Shown here: piece by piece, positions 21,865-31,792 of the stretch
Layout: every line of letters begins with the position of its first letter
How positions within the stretch are numbered: position 1 is the stretch's first letter
From: Terriglobia bacterium
GTDB taxonomy: Bacteria > Acidobacteriota > Terriglobia > Acidiferrales > UBA7541
Assembly: GCA_023512135.1 (NCBI GenBank)
Contig: JAIMAG010000002.1
Span: 186,001 to 250,000, forward strand
Direction: 5' to 3'
DNA: 64,000 bases
Translations under genes and position numbers: made by a program
The notes under the pieces: model-generated
What the model saw: the letters and a program-made list of their open reading frames with translations, nothing else
The model's database searches: none
Told to the model about the DNA's origin: nothing

Positions 21865-22922
21865 CACGTCTTCAAGCTCTCTCCGAACAGGCGAGCCACA
21901 TAGGCCACTGCGGTAATGGCGCGTTCATACTCCATCCGCAGCGGCCCGAGCACGCCCAGCGAGCCCTGGAACTGGTTGGCCTGCCCGTACGGAGCACTGA
22001 TCAGCGAAAGATGCTCGCCGGCCAGATTGATTTCCTTGACGCCAATCTGGATGTGAACCGGCTCGGGACTTTCAATGCAACTGGTCAGCAATTCCACCAG
22101 TCGCCTGCGCTCTTCGATGGCGGCCAGCAAAGCTCGCAGATGCTCCTGGTCGGCGAATTCCGGCGCGGTGACGATCTGCGCCGTGCCTTCCACATAGACC
22201 TGCCGCGCCGGGTCCACATCCAGCAGCTTCGGGTCGCAGAGCACCAGTGCGTTGGCATAAAGTCGGTCGTAGCGCTCGCGGTCGTGTCCCAGCTTGGCTT
22301 CGAGGTCGGCACGGATCGCTTCCAGGGTCCATCCCGCGTAGTGCCGGTTCAGGTAATCGGCGGTGCGGTCCAGTTCGTCCTGCGTGAACGGCCGCTCGAC
22401 ACGGATCAGCTTATCGCGCGCCATGCCCCCGCGCGTAATCAGCACGACCAGCACGCGGTGATCCGGCAGGGCCAGGAACCGGATGTGCTCGAGCACGCTG
22501 CGCGCCAGCGGCGGAGAAATCACAATCCCCAGCCCGCGCGACACTGTGGCCAGCACATGGCTGGCGCGCTCCATGACTTCCTCGGGCGTCGAAGCTGCGG
22601 CCAGCTCGCGCTGAATCCATTCGCGGTCCGCTGCGGAAAGCTCGGCCTGGGCTGCGATCTGCTGCACGAAAAAGCGATAAGCGGCCTCGGTGGGCACGCG
22701 ACCCGCCGAGGTGTGCGGCTGGTAGAGGTAGCCTTCCTCTTCCAGGTCAGCCATCACGTTGCGCACGGTAGCCGGCGAGAGCGGCTCGGCCTGCCGGCGC
22801 GCAACGGCGCGCGAGCTGACCGGCTCGCCCGTTTCGATGTAGGCGCGCACAACGTGCGTCAGGATTTCGCGGTTGCGCTGTTCGTCGAGAGCAGACCCTC
22901 GCGGCATGCGCATCAGGCTCAT
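21864..22922 (-). CDS. hrcA: Heat-inducible transcription repressor HrcA
   Basis: A 352-residue HrcA repressor, which normally holds down grpE/dnaK/groE genes by binding CIRCE operators. The N-terminal winged helix is clear: REILTHVVRAYIETGEPVSSR and SPATVRNVMADLEEEGYLYQP. The C-terminal IDD and dimerisation regions include LTSCIESPEPVHIQIG and LGVLGPLRMEYERAITAVAYVA. It is first in the hrcA-grpE-dnaJ-rsmE operon. I could not find the expected TTAGCACTC-N9-GAGTGCTAA operator upstream. Confidence 0.94.
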   Translation of the reverse strand: MSLMRMPRGSALDEQRNREILTHVVRAYIETGEPVSSRAVARRQAEPLSPATVRNVMADLEEEGYLYQPHTSAGRVPTEAAYRFFVQQIAAQAELSAADREWIQRELAAASTPEEVMERASHVLATVSRGLGIVISPPLARSVLEHIRFLALPDHRVLVVLITRGGMARDKLIRVERPFTQDELDRTADYLNRHYAGWTLEAIRADLEAKLGHDRERYDRLYANALVLCDPKLLDVDPARQVYVEGTAQIVTAPEFADQEHLRALLAAIEERRRLVELLTSCIESPEPVHIQIGVKEINLAGEHLSLISAPYGQANQFQGSLGVLGPLRMEYERAITAVAYVARLFGESLKT

Positions 22923-22984
22923 CGGCGGCGCCTTCCTCCCCCGCGCCGCCTGTCGTGCAAAGCTTCAGAAAAACAAGAACTCTT

Positions 22985-23005
22985 CGTGGCCGTGCTGCCA
23001 CCACG
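22985..23005. repeat. Short inverted repeat in the hrcA leader
   Basis: GTGGC, six bases, GCCAC (with CGTGG and CCACG just outside in an alternative pairing). It lies just downstream of the predicted hrcA transcription start. It could be an operator or a leader hairpin, but it is short and may be chance. Confidence 0.35.
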
Positions 23006-23013
23006 CTAGTTTC

Positions 23014-23042
23014 ATTCTAGTCGGCACTGTCCGCAGCGTCAA
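23014..23042 (-). promoter_or_regulatory. Promoter of the hrcA-grpE-dnaJ operon
   Basis: TTGACG, a 17-base spacer and TAGAAT on the minus strand: a near-consensus housekeeping promoter, one of the best in the window. The predicted leader is about 85 bases and ends in GGGGGAGGAAGG shortly before the hrcA ATG. Confidence 0.8.
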
Positions 23043-23123
23043 CCGAGCCACCGTCCCCGGGTTACCAGCTTATCGCGCGGACGGCGGCGGGGCGGACAAA
23101 TCACATCGGCGCAGGCAGGCGGT

Positions 23124-24647
23124 CTAGTCGTTCAGCGCACCGAAGCTGCCGGTATCGATTTGCGCGCGCTGGAGCCGGTTGGAATAGTCCACGTAGATCG
23201 TTTTCCATTCCGAGTAGAAATCCAGCGCGGCGACGGAGGCTTCGCGGTGGCCGTTGCCGGTGTGCTTGATCCCGCCGAACGGCAGGTGCGTTTCCGCTCC
23301 GATGGTCGGGGCATTCACGTACACAATGCCGGTTTCCAGGGCGCGCATGGCCTGAAATGCCTTCTGCAGGTCGCGCGTGTAGATCGAAGCGGAAAGCCCG
23401 TACTGCACGCCGTTAGCCACCTCGATAGCGTGGTCGAAGCTATCCACGGGAATCACGGAGACCACCGGCCCGAAAATCTCTTCCTGGCAGATGCGCATCT
23501 TCGGATCGCAATCGGCGAAAATCGTCGGCTCGTGGAACCATCCTTTGGCGTAGGCGCCGTGTTCCAGGCGATGTCCGCCGGCGACGAGTTTGGCGCCTTC
23601 GTTCTTGCCGATTTCGACGTATTCCATCACCGTGCGAAGCTGCGCTTCATTCACGCACGGGCCCATCTCCGTCGTCGGATCCAGGCCGTCACCCACCTTG
23701 AGTTTCCTGGCGCGTTCGACGAATTTTTCCAGGAACTCCTTGTACACCTTCTTGTGCACGCCCACGCGGCTGGCGGCCGTGCAGCGCTGTCCGGTGGTGC
23801 CGAACCCGCCCCAGATGGCACCGTCGACGGCCAGGTCAACGTTTGCGTCGTCCATCACCAGAATGATGTTCTTGCCGCCCATTTCCAGATGGCAGTGTTT
23901 GAAATCCGGCGCGCAGGCTTCACTGACTTTGCGGCCGACTTCGGTCGAACCGGTGAAACTGATCAGATTCACGTCCTTGTGCGTCATCAGCGGCGTGCCC
24001 ACCTGACTGCCCGAGCCGGTGACCAGGTTGACCACGCCGCGGGGCACGCCCGCTTCCTGCAGGATCTGCACCAGGTGGTAGGCTGAAAGCGGGGTGTCGG
24101 TGGCCGGCTTGAACACCACGGTGTTGCCCAGAATCAGCGCCGGCATGATCTTCCAGGAGGGGATGGCCATCGGAAAATTCCACGGCGTAATCAACCCGCA
24201 GACGCCGACCGGCTCGCGCACCGTCATGCAGAATTTGTTGGGCAACTCGGAAGGCGTGGTCTGGCCGAACTGCCGGCGGCCTTCCCCAGCCATGTAATAG
24301 GTCATGTCGATGGCTTCCTGAACGTCGCCGCGAGTTTCGGCCAGAATCTTGCCCATCTCGCGGGTCATGTCCCGCGCCAGCTCTTCCTTCCGGCGCACGA
24401 GCAGTTCCGCAGCGCGAAACAGGATTTCCGCGCGCTTCGGCGCCGGCACTTTGCGCCAGCTCTTCAGCGCCTCGCGGGCGGCCTCGACGGCCAGGTCCAC
24501 ATCTTCCGGCGTGCCGGCCGGAAACATGCCGATCAACTCGTCGCGGTTGGCCGGATTGCGGTTTTCGAACGCCCGACCGCTCCGCGATTCCACCCACTCT
24601 CCGTTGATGAAATTTTTAAACACTTTCGGAACAACTGCAGTGGCCAT
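23124..24647 (-). CDS. NAD(P)-dependent aldehyde dehydrogenase
   Basis: A 507-residue member of the aldehyde dehydrogenase superfamily, oxidising an aldehyde to its acid. Cofactor and active-site landmarks are present: [17 protein letters not shown], the asparagine/lysine region [24 protein letters not shown], the glutamate in [11 protein letters not shown], and the catalytic cysteine in [13 protein letters not shown]. The C-terminal block [16 protein letters not shown] and the tail [13 protein letters not shown] are typical of a group near alpha-ketoglutarate-semialdehyde and aminoadipate-semialdehyde dehydrogenases, but the substrate cannot be told from sequence. A strong AGGAGGAGCT site precedes the ATG. 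Neighbours give no clue. Confidence 0.9.
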   Translation of the reverse strand: MATAVVPKVFKNFINGEWVESRSGRAFENRNPANRDELIGMFPAGTPEDVDLAVEAAREALKSWRKVPAPKRAEILFRAAELLVRRKEELARDMTREMGKILAETRGDVQEAIDMTYYMAGEGRRQFGQTTPSELPNKFCMTVREPVGVCGLITPWNFPMAIPSWKIMPALILGNTVVFKPATDTPLSAYHLVQILQEAGVPRGVVNLVTGSGSQVGTPLMTHKDVNLISFTGSTEVGRKVSEACAPDFKHCHLEMGGKNIILVMDDANVDLAVDGAIWGGFGTTGQRCTAASRVGVHKKVYKEFLEKFVERARKLKVGDGLDPTTEMGPCVNEAQLRTVMEYVEIGKNEGAKLVAGGHRLEHGAYAKGWFHEPTIFADCDPKMRICQEEIFGPVVSVIPVDSFDHAIEVANGVQYGLSASIYTRDLQKAFQAMRALETGIVYVNAPTIGAETHLPFGGIKHTGNGHREASVAALDFYSEWKTIYVDYSNRLQRAQIDTGSFGALND

Positions 24648-24754
24648 AGCTCCTCCTCATCCTTTCCGGCGCGGGCTTTCGGTTGCGGCAGTCAGTGGTT
24701 CGGTGCGGCAAATCACTGTAGCAGGTTTTCGCGCGACAATTCCAGGGGTCGGCG

Positions 24755-25255
24755 CTATTCGGGCGTATCGTTCTTCTTTTCGTTTGATGAACTGGCCTCC
24801 GCTGGGGGCCGCGGTGGGGCGACACCCGCGATTTCCGAGCCGAGGCCGAGCTTCTGCAGGCTGAGCGCATCGAGCTTGCCGGTGGGCTTCAGACCGTTCG
24901 CCTGCTGGAATTTCAGCATAGCTTCTTTGCTGTAGTCATCCCACTTGCCGTTCGGTTCTCGCTGATAGAAGCCTGCACGCGCGAGCGCCGCCTGGATTTC
25001 CTTGATGCGCTCCGGCGTCGGTGCCGTTTGTCCGCGGTAGCGCGGGCGTTGCCGCCGGCGCTGCGCTTCGGCCGATATCGGAGCCGGTCGCTCCCAGCGC
25101 GGCACCGGTTCGGGTACCGTGGCCGTTGCGGCGACCCAGGAAGTCGGCAGCGCCAGCAGCCACACGGCTACCGCGAGCACGGCACTCCCTGCGACTCGCG
25201 TGGCTCGAACGCACAGGGCGCCCCGAGGAATTGCTTTGTGTGCTGCTGCACGCAT
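24755..25255 (-). CDS. Exported peptidoglycan-binding-domain protein
   Basis: A 166-residue protein with an N-terminal signal or anchor segment (VLAVAVWLLALPTSW) and one PG_binding_1-like domain at about residues 80-135, with ERIKEIQAALARAGFYQ and AMLKFQQANGLKPTGKLD. The tail is Pro/Ser/Glu-rich. The domain normally binds cell-wall peptidoglycan; no catalytic domain is attached. Its start overlaps the htrA stop by one base (TGATG), so the two are translated together. That suggests a periplasmic envelope role linked to the protease. Confidence 0.82.
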   Translation of the reverse strand: MRAAAHKAIPRGALCVRATRVAGSAVLAVAVWLLALPTSWVAATATVPEPVPRWERPAPISAEAQRRRQRPRYRGQTAPTPERIKEIQAALARAGFYQREPNGKWDDYSKEAMLKFQQANGLKPTGKLDALSLQKLGLGSEIAGVAPPRPPAEASSSNEKKNDTPE

Positions 25256-26811
25256 CAGTCGGAAGTGGGCACGCGTCCCGACAGGTAAACCGTCAGCACC
25301 CGGTTCTGCGCCCTGCGGAGCACCTTGAACAGTACCTCGTCACCCGGCTGGATATCGGCTATGCTGCGCTGGAAATCCGCCAGGTTCCGGATCGGCTGTT
25401 TCTGCACTTCAACGATCACATCACCGCGGAAAAAGCCGACGTCCTCAGCAAAGCTGGCCGGCTCCACCTGCGTGACGATCACGCCGCCAGCCGCGTTCAA
25501 TCCGCGCCGCTCGGCCAGCTCCGGGGTCAATTCTTCGACCCGGAGCCCGAACTTCGCCGGCCCCATCCGTCCGGGCCGTGACTCCTCACGACCGGTCGTT
25601 TCCGGATAGATCTCGCTGCGGTCGGTGACCTTCATCTTCACCGAGTGGGTGCGGCCATCCCGGACATAGGTGATCGAGACTTCTTCTCCGATCGGTGTGC
25701 GCGTGATCGGATCCACCAGGTCTGAGCCGGTGCGCACCGGCTGTCCGTTGACGTGCGTAATCACGTCGCCCGGTTTCAGGCCGGCTTTGTCGGCCGGGCT
25801 GCCCGGAACGACGTCTTCGACGATCATGCCGTACTCGGCACCCAGTTTCTTCAGCGTGATCGGATTGCGGCTGTTCGTTTCGTTGAAGGACACGCCAATC
25901 GAACCGCGCATCACCCGACCGTGCTTGATGATTTCGTTGTAGACGTAGCGGGCGGTGTTGGAGGGCAGCGCAAAGCCCACGCCTTCGAATCCGCGGCCGA
26001 AGCGGCTCGTCATGATGGCCGTGTTGATGCCGATGACTTCGCCGGCCATGTTGACCAGCGGACCACCGGAATTGCCTGGGTTGATGGCGGCGTCCGTCTG
26101 AATAAAGCGTTGGAACTGCTGCGTGCCCGGCACGCTGCTGCGATCCTTCGCGCTGACAATGCCAGCGGTGACCGTCGCTTCCAGGCCGAACGGGCTGCCG
26201 AAGGCCAGAACCCAGTCGCCCACCTGGACGGCATCGGAATCGCCGAGCTGAGCGGTGGGCAGCGCCCGTTTGGCTTCAATCTTGATTACCGCCAGGTCGG
26301 TTTCATAGTCATCGCCGACCACCTTGGCCGTGTACTGGTTGGGGTCGCCCGGAATCTGCACCTGGATGCGGGTAGCTTGATCGACGACGTGCTTGTTCGT
26401 CAGGATGTACCCCTGCGGGTCTACAATTACTCCCGACCCCAGGCTGCGCTCGGCCGCCGGGCCGTCATCCGGCAGCCCAAAGAAGCGGTCAAACGGGAAT
26501 GGCAGGCCTTCGAAGCCTTCCGGCAGACCGCGGCGCGAGCGTTGCTCGATGACCTGCGTCGTGTTGATGTTGACGACGGCGGGCTCCAGCCGCTTTGCGA
26601 TGGCAGCAAAGGTGGAAGACAGTTGCACGGGGCTCGGCATCGCCAGCGGGGCCGGACCGTTGCCGTTCCCCTGCTGTCCGGTGGCCACCACCCGGTCGGA
26701 GATGACCGTACCAATCAAGATCCCCAATCCCAGCGTCGCCATCACCAGCAAGCTGGCCAGCAGTTTGCGATGGCGCGCCCAGTGAAGCAATTCACGAATC
26801 TGTATGCCCAT
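25255..26811 (-). CDS. htrA: Do/HtrA-family periplasmic serine protease
   Basis: A 518-residue DegP/HtrA-type protease and chaperone for envelope quality control. One N-terminal membrane span ([20 protein letters not shown]) anchors or exports it. The trypsin-like domain shows the triad: His in [14 protein letters not shown], Asp in [12 protein letters not shown] and Ser in [12 protein letters not shown]. Two PDZ domains follow (first around [20 protein letters not shown], second around [15 protein letters not shown]). The ATG has GGGAG upstream. The gene diverges from leuC across a 212-base gap. On the minus strand of that gap a TAATAT box lies at 26848-26853, without a convincing -35. Confidence 0.94.
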   Translation of the reverse strand: MGIQIRELLHWARHRKLLASLLVMATLGLGILIGTVISDRVVATGQQGNGNGPAPLAMPSPVQLSSTFAAIAKRLEPAVVNINTTQVIEQRSRRGLPEGFEGLPFPFDRFFGLPDDGPAAERSLGSGVIVDPQGYILTNKHVVDQATRIQVQIPGDPNQYTAKVVGDDYETDLAVIKIEAKRALPTAQLGDSDAVQVGDWVLAFGSPFGLEATVTAGIVSAKDRSSVPGTQQFQRFIQTDAAINPGNSGGPLVNMAGEVIGINTAIMTSRFGRGFEGVGFALPSNTARYVYNEIIKHGRVMRGSIGVSFNETNSRNPITLKKLGAEYGMIVEDVVPGSPADKAGLKPGDVITHVNGQPVRTGSDLVDPITRTPIGEEVSITYVRDGRTHSVKMKVTDRSEIYPETTGREESRPGRMGPAKFGLRVEELTPELAERRGLNAAGGVIVTQVEPASFAEDVGFFRGDVIVEVQKQPIRNLADFQRSIADIQPGDEVLFKVLRRAQNRVLTVYLSGRVPTSD

Positions 26812-26981
26812 CGTTCGACTCCCTGCCTCTACTGCCGCGTCTATCTCATATTACACCACAGCTCTGGATTCCACCAGTTTGGACGCGCACGGGATGCCTT
26901 TGTGAGCACGGCGCCCTGCACGCATCCGACGCAGACCGGCCGCACTGTGTTGCTGAATTGTTTCCCCGGCCGCGAACCCAG

Positions 26982-27010
26982 TTGGCGGAACTACGAACCA
27001 TTGCTAGAAT
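26982..27010 (+). promoter_or_regulatory. Promoter of leuCD
   Basis: TTGGCG, a 17-base spacer and TAGAAT. The -10 box ends 13 bases before the leuC ATG, so the leader should be only about seven bases. There is no Shine-Dalgarno, leader peptide or T-box in front of these genes. Confidence 0.7.
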
Positions 27011-27023
27011 CATCCCGCGAGCC

Positions 27024-28445
27024 ATGTCTGCGCAGACGATGTACGAAAAAATCTGGAATGCCCACCTTGTCCATCAGGAGGACGGGCAGCCGGCGCTCAT
27101 CTACATCGACCGACACCTGATTCACGAGGGCACCTCGCCTCAAGCCTTTGCCGGCTTGCGAGCCGCCGGACGGAAGGTGCGCCGACCGGATCTGACCTTT
27201 GCGGTGATGGATCATTCCGTTTCCACCAAGGACCGCACCCTGCCCGTGCTGGACGACAACGCCCGGGCCCAGTTCGAAGCCCTCTGGCGCAACTGCCGGG
27301 AAACCGGCGTGCGCCTGTTCGACATGCACAGCCGCAATCAAGGGATCGTGCACATCATCGGCCCGGAACTCGGCCTGACCCAGCCCGGCCTGACCATCGT
27401 TTGCGGCGACAGCCACACCTCCACCCACGGGGCCTTCGGCGCACTCGCTTTCGGCATCGGCACCAGCGAAATCGAACACGTGCTGGCCACGCAAACCCTG
27501 CCACAGTTCAAGTCGAAAACTATGCTCATTCGCGTCACCGGCCGGCGGCCTCCCGGGGTCACCGCCAAGGACATCATCCTGGCGATTATTCGCAAAATCG
27601 GGGTCGCCGGCGGCACCGGCCACGTCATCGAATACGCCGGAGAAGGTATCACGGCCCTCTCGATGGAAGGACGCATGACGGTGTGCAACATGAGCATCGA
27701 AGCCGGTGCCCGCGCCGGCATGATTGCTCCCGACGACACCACGTATGCCTGGATGGAAGGCCGGCCGTTTGTTCCCCGGGGCAAAGATTTCCAGCTCGCC
27801 GTGGACTACTGGAAGACGCTGCCGAGCGATCCCGGGGCGCGCTACGACACCGTCGTGGAGCTGGAGATCAGCCAACTGGCGCCGCAGGTGACCTGGGGCA
27901 CCACGCCGGGCATGGTGGCCGATGTCACCGGAGTGGTGCCCGATCCGGCTTCGTTCGCCGATCCAGTCGAACGCAAAGCCGCCGAACGGGCACTCCAGTA
28001 CATGGCGCTGGAACCCGGAACGCGCATCACCGATATCCCCATAGATCGCGTGTTCATCGGTTCGTGCACCAACTCCCGCCTGGAGGATTTGCGCCTGGCG
28101 GCGCGGGTCGTTGAAGGCCGCAAGGTGGCCCGCACGGTGAAACAGGCACTGGTGGTGCCCGGCTCGCGGGTGGTGAAAGCCCAGGCCGAAAAAGAAGGCC
28201 TGGACCGGATCTTCAAGGCCGCCGGATTTGAATGGCGGGATGCCGGCTGCTCGATGTGCATCGGCATGAACGACGATGTGTTGCCCGCGGGCGAGCGCTG
28301 CGCTTCGACTTCGAACCGAAATTTCGAAGGACGTCAAGGCAAGGGTGGCCGCACCCATCTGGTGAGCCCGATTATGGCCGCGGCTGCGGCCATCGCTGGC
28401 CACTTCGTGGATATTCGAGACTGGGGCGTCGGTCAGGTCGAGTAG
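27024..28445 (+). CDS. leuC: 3-isopropylmalate dehydratase large subunit
   Basis: A 473-residue aconitase-family large subunit. With LeuD it isomerises 2- to 3-isopropylmalate in leucine synthesis. The family start [16 protein letters not shown] is seen. The 4Fe-4S cysteines are in [13 protein letters not shown] and the CSMC motif of [13 protein letters not shown]. Substrate-site blocks include [20 protein letters not shown] and [19 protein letters not shown]. The open frame extends 22 codons upstream but that part overlaps the promoter. A homoaconitase role cannot be wholly excluded, but LeuC length and motifs fit. leuD follows 40 bases later. Confidence 0.94.
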   Translation: MSAQTMYEKIWNAHLVHQEDGQPALIYIDRHLIHEGTSPQAFAGLRAAGRKVRRPDLTFAVMDHSVSTKDRTLPVLDDNARAQFEALWRNCRETGVRLFDMHSRNQGIVHIIGPELGLTQPGLTIVCGDSHTSTHGAFGALAFGIGTSEIEHVLATQTLPQFKSKTMLIRVTGRRPPGVTAKDIILAIIRKIGVAGGTGHVIEYAGEGITALSMEGRMTVCNMSIEAGARAGMIAPDDTTYAWMEGRPFVPRGKDFQLAVDYWKTLPSDPGARYDTVVELEISQLAPQVTWGTTPGMVADVTGVVPDPASFADPVERKAAERALQYMALEPGTRITDIPIDRVFIGSCTNSRLEDLRLAARVVEGRKVARTVKQALVVPGSRVVKAQAEKEGLDRIFKAAGFEWRDAGCSMCIGMNDDVLPAGERCASTSNRNFEGRQGKGGRTHLVSPIMAAAAAIAGHFVDIRDWGVGQVE

Positions 28446-28485
28446 CAACCTGTTTGCCGACCGCCCGGCGGAGGTATGCTTCGGG

Positions 28486-29130
28486 ATGCAGCCATTTCGC
28501 AGACACACAGGCTTGGTGGCGCCGCTCGATCGCGTCAATGTGGATACCGACCAGATGATTCCCAAGCAGTTCTGCAAACTGCTGACGCGCGAAGGCTACG
28601 GCAGATTCCTGTTCTACGACTGGCGCTATCTGCCCGGCGAGAAGCCCAATCCCGAGTTCGAGCTGAACCAGCCACGCTATCAGGGAGCTTCCATTCTGCT
28701 GACGCGTGCGAATTTCGGCTGCGGCTCCAGCCGCGAGCATGCGCCGTGGGGCGTGGCCGACTACGGATTTCGTGTGCTGATCGCGCCCAGCTTCGCCGAC
28801 ATTTTCTATAACAATTGCTTCAAAAACGGCCTGCTGCCGATTACCCTGCCCGATGAACAGGTGGACGAACTGTTCCGCCGCACTTACGCGCACGAAGGCT
28901 ACCGGCTCACAGTAGACCTCGAGCAGCAGACGATTGCCGACGAGCAGGGCCTGGTTCTCACCTTCGAAATCGACCCGTTCCGAAAATACTGCCTGCTCAA
29001 CGGCCTGGACGACATCGGACTCACCCTGCAACACGAAGACAAAATCCGCGCGTTCGAAGAAAAACACCCCGTCACGCCGGTGCAGTACGACGAAGTGGAT
29101 ATGTGGTCTCCGGAACGGGCCGCAGATTAG
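28486..29130 (+). CDS. leuD: 3-isopropylmalate dehydratase small subunit
   Basis: A 214-residue swivel-domain partner of LeuC. Key blocks are [18 protein letters not shown] at the N-terminus, the substrate-specificity loop [20 protein letters not shown], and [18 protein letters not shown]. The length and the long C-terminus ([16 protein letters not shown]) match the proteobacterial-type LeuD of about 200 residues rather than the short archaeal form. The start MQPFRRHTG fits family alignments. It is convergent with the M1-like peptidase across 119 bases in which I see no clear terminator. Confidence 0.94.
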   Translation: MQPFRRHTGLVAPLDRVNVDTDQMIPKQFCKLLTREGYGRFLFYDWRYLPGEKPNPEFELNQPRYQGASILLTRANFGCGSSREHAPWGVADYGFRVLIAPSFADIFYNNCFKNGLLPITLPDEQVDELFRRTYAHEGYRLTVDLEQQTIADEQGLVLTFEIDPFRKYCLLNGLDDIGLTLQHEDKIRAFEEKHPVTPVQYDEVDMWSPERAAD

Positions 29131-29249
29131 ACGCCCCCGCTGCAGGCTTGCCCTGGGTTCGGAGCAGATCGCTGCCTTGGTTTTCCCTGCACGCGGCGGC
29201 CTTCCGAATTCAATCCGGCACGATGCGGTGAGCCCAACCTGCGCGCATC

Positions 29250-31667
29250 TTACTTGCGAATCGGCCGGGTCTCCGTCTTCTCGGACAAAATCCACAGCTC
29301 CGGATCCAGTTCCACTTTCTCCGGACGACGTGGCAGCGGGATCTGCAGGCGAGTTTCGCGTCCGTAGGCGTGCACGGTGCCCCGCCCGACCTGATCTTTG
29401 CTGAAATAGATGACCAGCGGCAGCGGCATGAACCAGTTTTCGCCGGCATTGTCCTGATAGATGGTGCAGTCCAGCACCACAGACCCGTCCGGCCGATCTT
29501 CCACCGCATAGGCCAGCCGGTAGCTCGGCAGGTAATCCTGATAGACCCACTGAGCGAAGAACCAGTTCAGATTCTGGAGGTTGTACTTCTTCGCGATCGG
29601 CGTTTTGACAAAGTGTTCGTTGGCCACGGCGCGGAACGTGTCGCTGGTGGCCAGCTGGCCTTGATGGCGGGTCACGAAGTCACGCATCATGTCGAAGAAG
29701 GCCTGCCCGTCCCCGTTCGCGGGGTTCGTGAACAAGAAATGGAGCATGCGCAGCACCAGTGCGCCTTTGTTGTAGATCAGTGCCTGGTAGGCGCCGAGCG
29801 TTTCCCGTGTGCTCAGCCGGTGTCCCATGATGATGGGCCCCACATCGGACAGGCGTCCCTTGCCTACGCCGGTCAGCGTGAACGGCGGATCCCGGAGCGA
29901 ACTGCGCATCTCTTCGAGCATTTCCCGGGCCGCGGCGGCCTTGCGCCGGTCGCGCAGCGCCGTGTAGAGCAGTCCGGAATAATCGGCAAAGCCCTCGCTG
30001 ATCCACTGGTCGCGATAGGACCGCCAACCCACCAGATTGCCCCACCACTGGTGCGCCGTCTCATGTGCGATGAACTGGAACGTATACTGGCTGGCGCGGT
30101 CCGTGTTGGGAATCAGCAATGCGGTGGCAAATCCCTGCCCGAAGCCGCGAGGATGAAAGACGGCCCGGAACGCCGGATAGCGGTACTCACCAAACAGCAC
30201 CGTGAAAAAGTTCAGCGAATTGTACAGCTCGGCCAGAATGAAATCTTCCTTGATGGCCAGCGTGTGACCGGGAACCGAGTAAAATTCCACTTTGAACTTT
30301 TTGCCGTCCTGCAACTGCACGTCTTCGGCATGAGGTTCGAATCGGCCTACGCCGAACGTGAACATCTTCACCGGCACGTCGATGCGCCAATTCGTCACCC
30401 GTTCGTTCGCGTTGCCGTCGGCGGGTTGTGTGCCTTCCAGCACACCCTGTGCGGCCACGATATCCGATTTCCGGTGCAGAAAACGGAGCTTGTAGGTGGA
30501 CGATTGCAGGAAACCGTGGCGTGGATACCACTCGTTCGTCACAATCGGGTAGTAGCAACCCCGCAGCCCATCTGCCTCGAACAGGAAATCCCCATCGTAC
30601 TGCACTGAAATGGAAACGGTTTCCCCCGCACGATAGCTTTTCGGCAGCAGGACGGTGAAACCGCCTTCCCATTCCTCCTGCCAGACGGTGAGGGGTTGTC
30701 CGTCGCTTGTCTGCGCGGCGCGCACGAGCAAGGCGCGATTCCGGCGCAGGTTCTCTATGTCGGGGAGCGATTCGTTCATCGCCAGGGGCAGCACACGGAG
30801 TGCCGGAGCTTTGGCCTCGACATCCATGCGCACCTGTGCGGCCAGGCGTTTGTTCGGCTGGCGCAAATCCACTTCCATTTCGTAGTGCCGGATATGGGCG
30901 GCGTCGTGCAGATCGGAGTACTCGACAACGCCACGCTGGTAATCCTGCACGCTGTAGAACGCCATCCACACCTGCGTGCCCCAGCCCTTTTCATACTGGT
31001 AGATCAGTCCTTTCTCTCCGCCGTTGATGTTGAAGTGGGTCACGGGGATGCGCGCCTGGGGATCGAACAGGAACGTGAACCGTCCCCGCCTGCCCCCGTC
31101 GAATTCGGCGACAAACAGTCCGGCGGTTTCCTGATTCAGAATCGAAACCATCAGCCGACTGGCCAGATTGGCGCCGGTGTCGCGCAGCATGCGCGCGTGG
31201 AACTCGCTCGCCAGCCGCTGGGCTTCCGTGGCAGCTTCGTTCGCCGGACTGAGTTGCGGCTGCAGCGTTTCGAAGGTGTCGTCGTTGAACCGCAGCACGG
31301 CGGTCTTAAAGTCCGATTCGATCACCTCCGCCTTCAACAGCCGGCGAACGTACTCCTGCTCGGTCTGGAGGTTGGGGACCTCGGCCCGGAACTGTCCGCG
31401 GCCGAGGAACACGACACCGCGCACTCGCCCGGCCACCGGCGCTTCCAGGTAGAACACCCCGGTGAAATTCATTTCCGCGCGGTCCCGCTTCAGCGTAACG
31501 TTTTCCGCACGCATCGCGCCGCCCGACAGAGTGAAGGCTTTCAACGCCGCGTACATCGCGTTGGCATCTTCCTCGGCCGGGGTGCGAGCTGCCGTCGGCA
31601 CGGCAACGGCCCACAGCGCGACGGCCGCTGCTGCCATCGCTTTCAGAAAAAACATTCGGTTTCGCAC
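29250..31667 (-). CDS. Exported M1-family (gluzincin) metallopeptidase without a GAMEN motif
   Basis: An 805-residue protein with a signal peptide (FFLKAMAAAAVALWAVAVPTA). The M1-like catalytic domain has HETAHQWWG around residues 535-543 and the third zinc ligand in WISEGFADYSGLLY, the HEXXH-18-E arrangement. The GAMEN motif that holds the peptide N-terminus in classical M1 aminopeptidases is replaced here (GFGQGFATALLIP at the expected place), so true aminopeptidase activity is uncertain. The start is GTG with AAGGAG seven bases upstream. It has its own strong promoter. A role in extracellular or periplasmic peptide breakdown is inferred. Confidence 0.87.
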   Translation of the reverse strand: MRNRMFFLKAMAAAAVALWAVAVPTAARTPAEEDANAMYAALKAFTLSGGAMRAENVTLKRDRAEMNFTGVFYLEAPVAGRVRGVVFLGRGQFRAEVPNLQTEQEYVRRLLKAEVIESDFKTAVLRFNDDTFETLQPQLSPANEAATEAQRLASEFHARMLRDTGANLASRLMVSILNQETAGLFVAEFDGGRRGRFTFLFDPQARIPVTHFNINGGEKGLIYQYEKGWGTQVWMAFYSVQDYQRGVVEYSDLHDAAHIRHYEMEVDLRQPNKRLAAQVRMDVEAKAPALRVLPLAMNESLPDIENLRRNRALLVRAAQTSDGQPLTVWQEEWEGGFTVLLPKSYRAGETVSISVQYDGDFLFEADGLRGCYYPIVTNEWYPRHGFLQSSTYKLRFLHRKSDIVAAQGVLEGTQPADGNANERVTNWRIDVPVKMFTFGVGRFEPHAEDVQLQDGKKFKVEFYSVPGHTLAIKEDFILAELYNSLNFFTVLFGEYRYPAFRAVFHPRGFGQGFATALLIPNTDRASQYTFQFIAHETAHQWWGNLVGWRSYRDQWISEGFADYSGLLYTALRDRRKAAAAREMLEEMRSSLRDPPFTLTGVGKGRLSDVGPIIMGHRLSTRETLGAYQALIYNKGALVLRMLHFLFTNPANGDGQAFFDMMRDFVTRHQGQLATSDTFRAVANEHFVKTPIAKKYNLQNLNWFFAQWVYQDYLPSYRLAYAVEDRPDGSVVLDCTIYQDNAGENWFMPLPLVIYFSKDQVGRGTVHAYGRETRLQIPLPRRPEKVELDPELWILSEKTETRPIRK

Positions 31668-31711
31668 AGCAATTCTCCTTGGTCCGAGGGGCAGGAAGTG
31701 GACGGTACCTT

Positions 31712-31739
31712 AGTCTATCATGCAGTAACCGTCTGTCAA
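31712..31739 (-). promoter_or_regulatory. Promoter of the M1-like peptidase gene
   Basis: A perfect -35 box TTGACA, a 16-base spacer and TAGACT on the minus strand. The leader is about 38 bases, ending in AAGGAG before the GTG start. Confidence 0.78.
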
Positions 31740-31792
31740 GGAACATTACCTGAAAGGGCAGCACACCCGGATGGCCTTCGTGTTCGCCCGGA

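Noticed and set aside
26812-27023. Possible leucine attenuator or T-box before leuCD
   Set aside because: The promoter lies within 42 bases of the start and no leader peptide with leucine codons or terminator fold is present.
26991-28577. A 528-codon minus-strand frame opposite leuC
   Set aside because: LeuC on the plus strand is unmistakable; the antisense product looks random.
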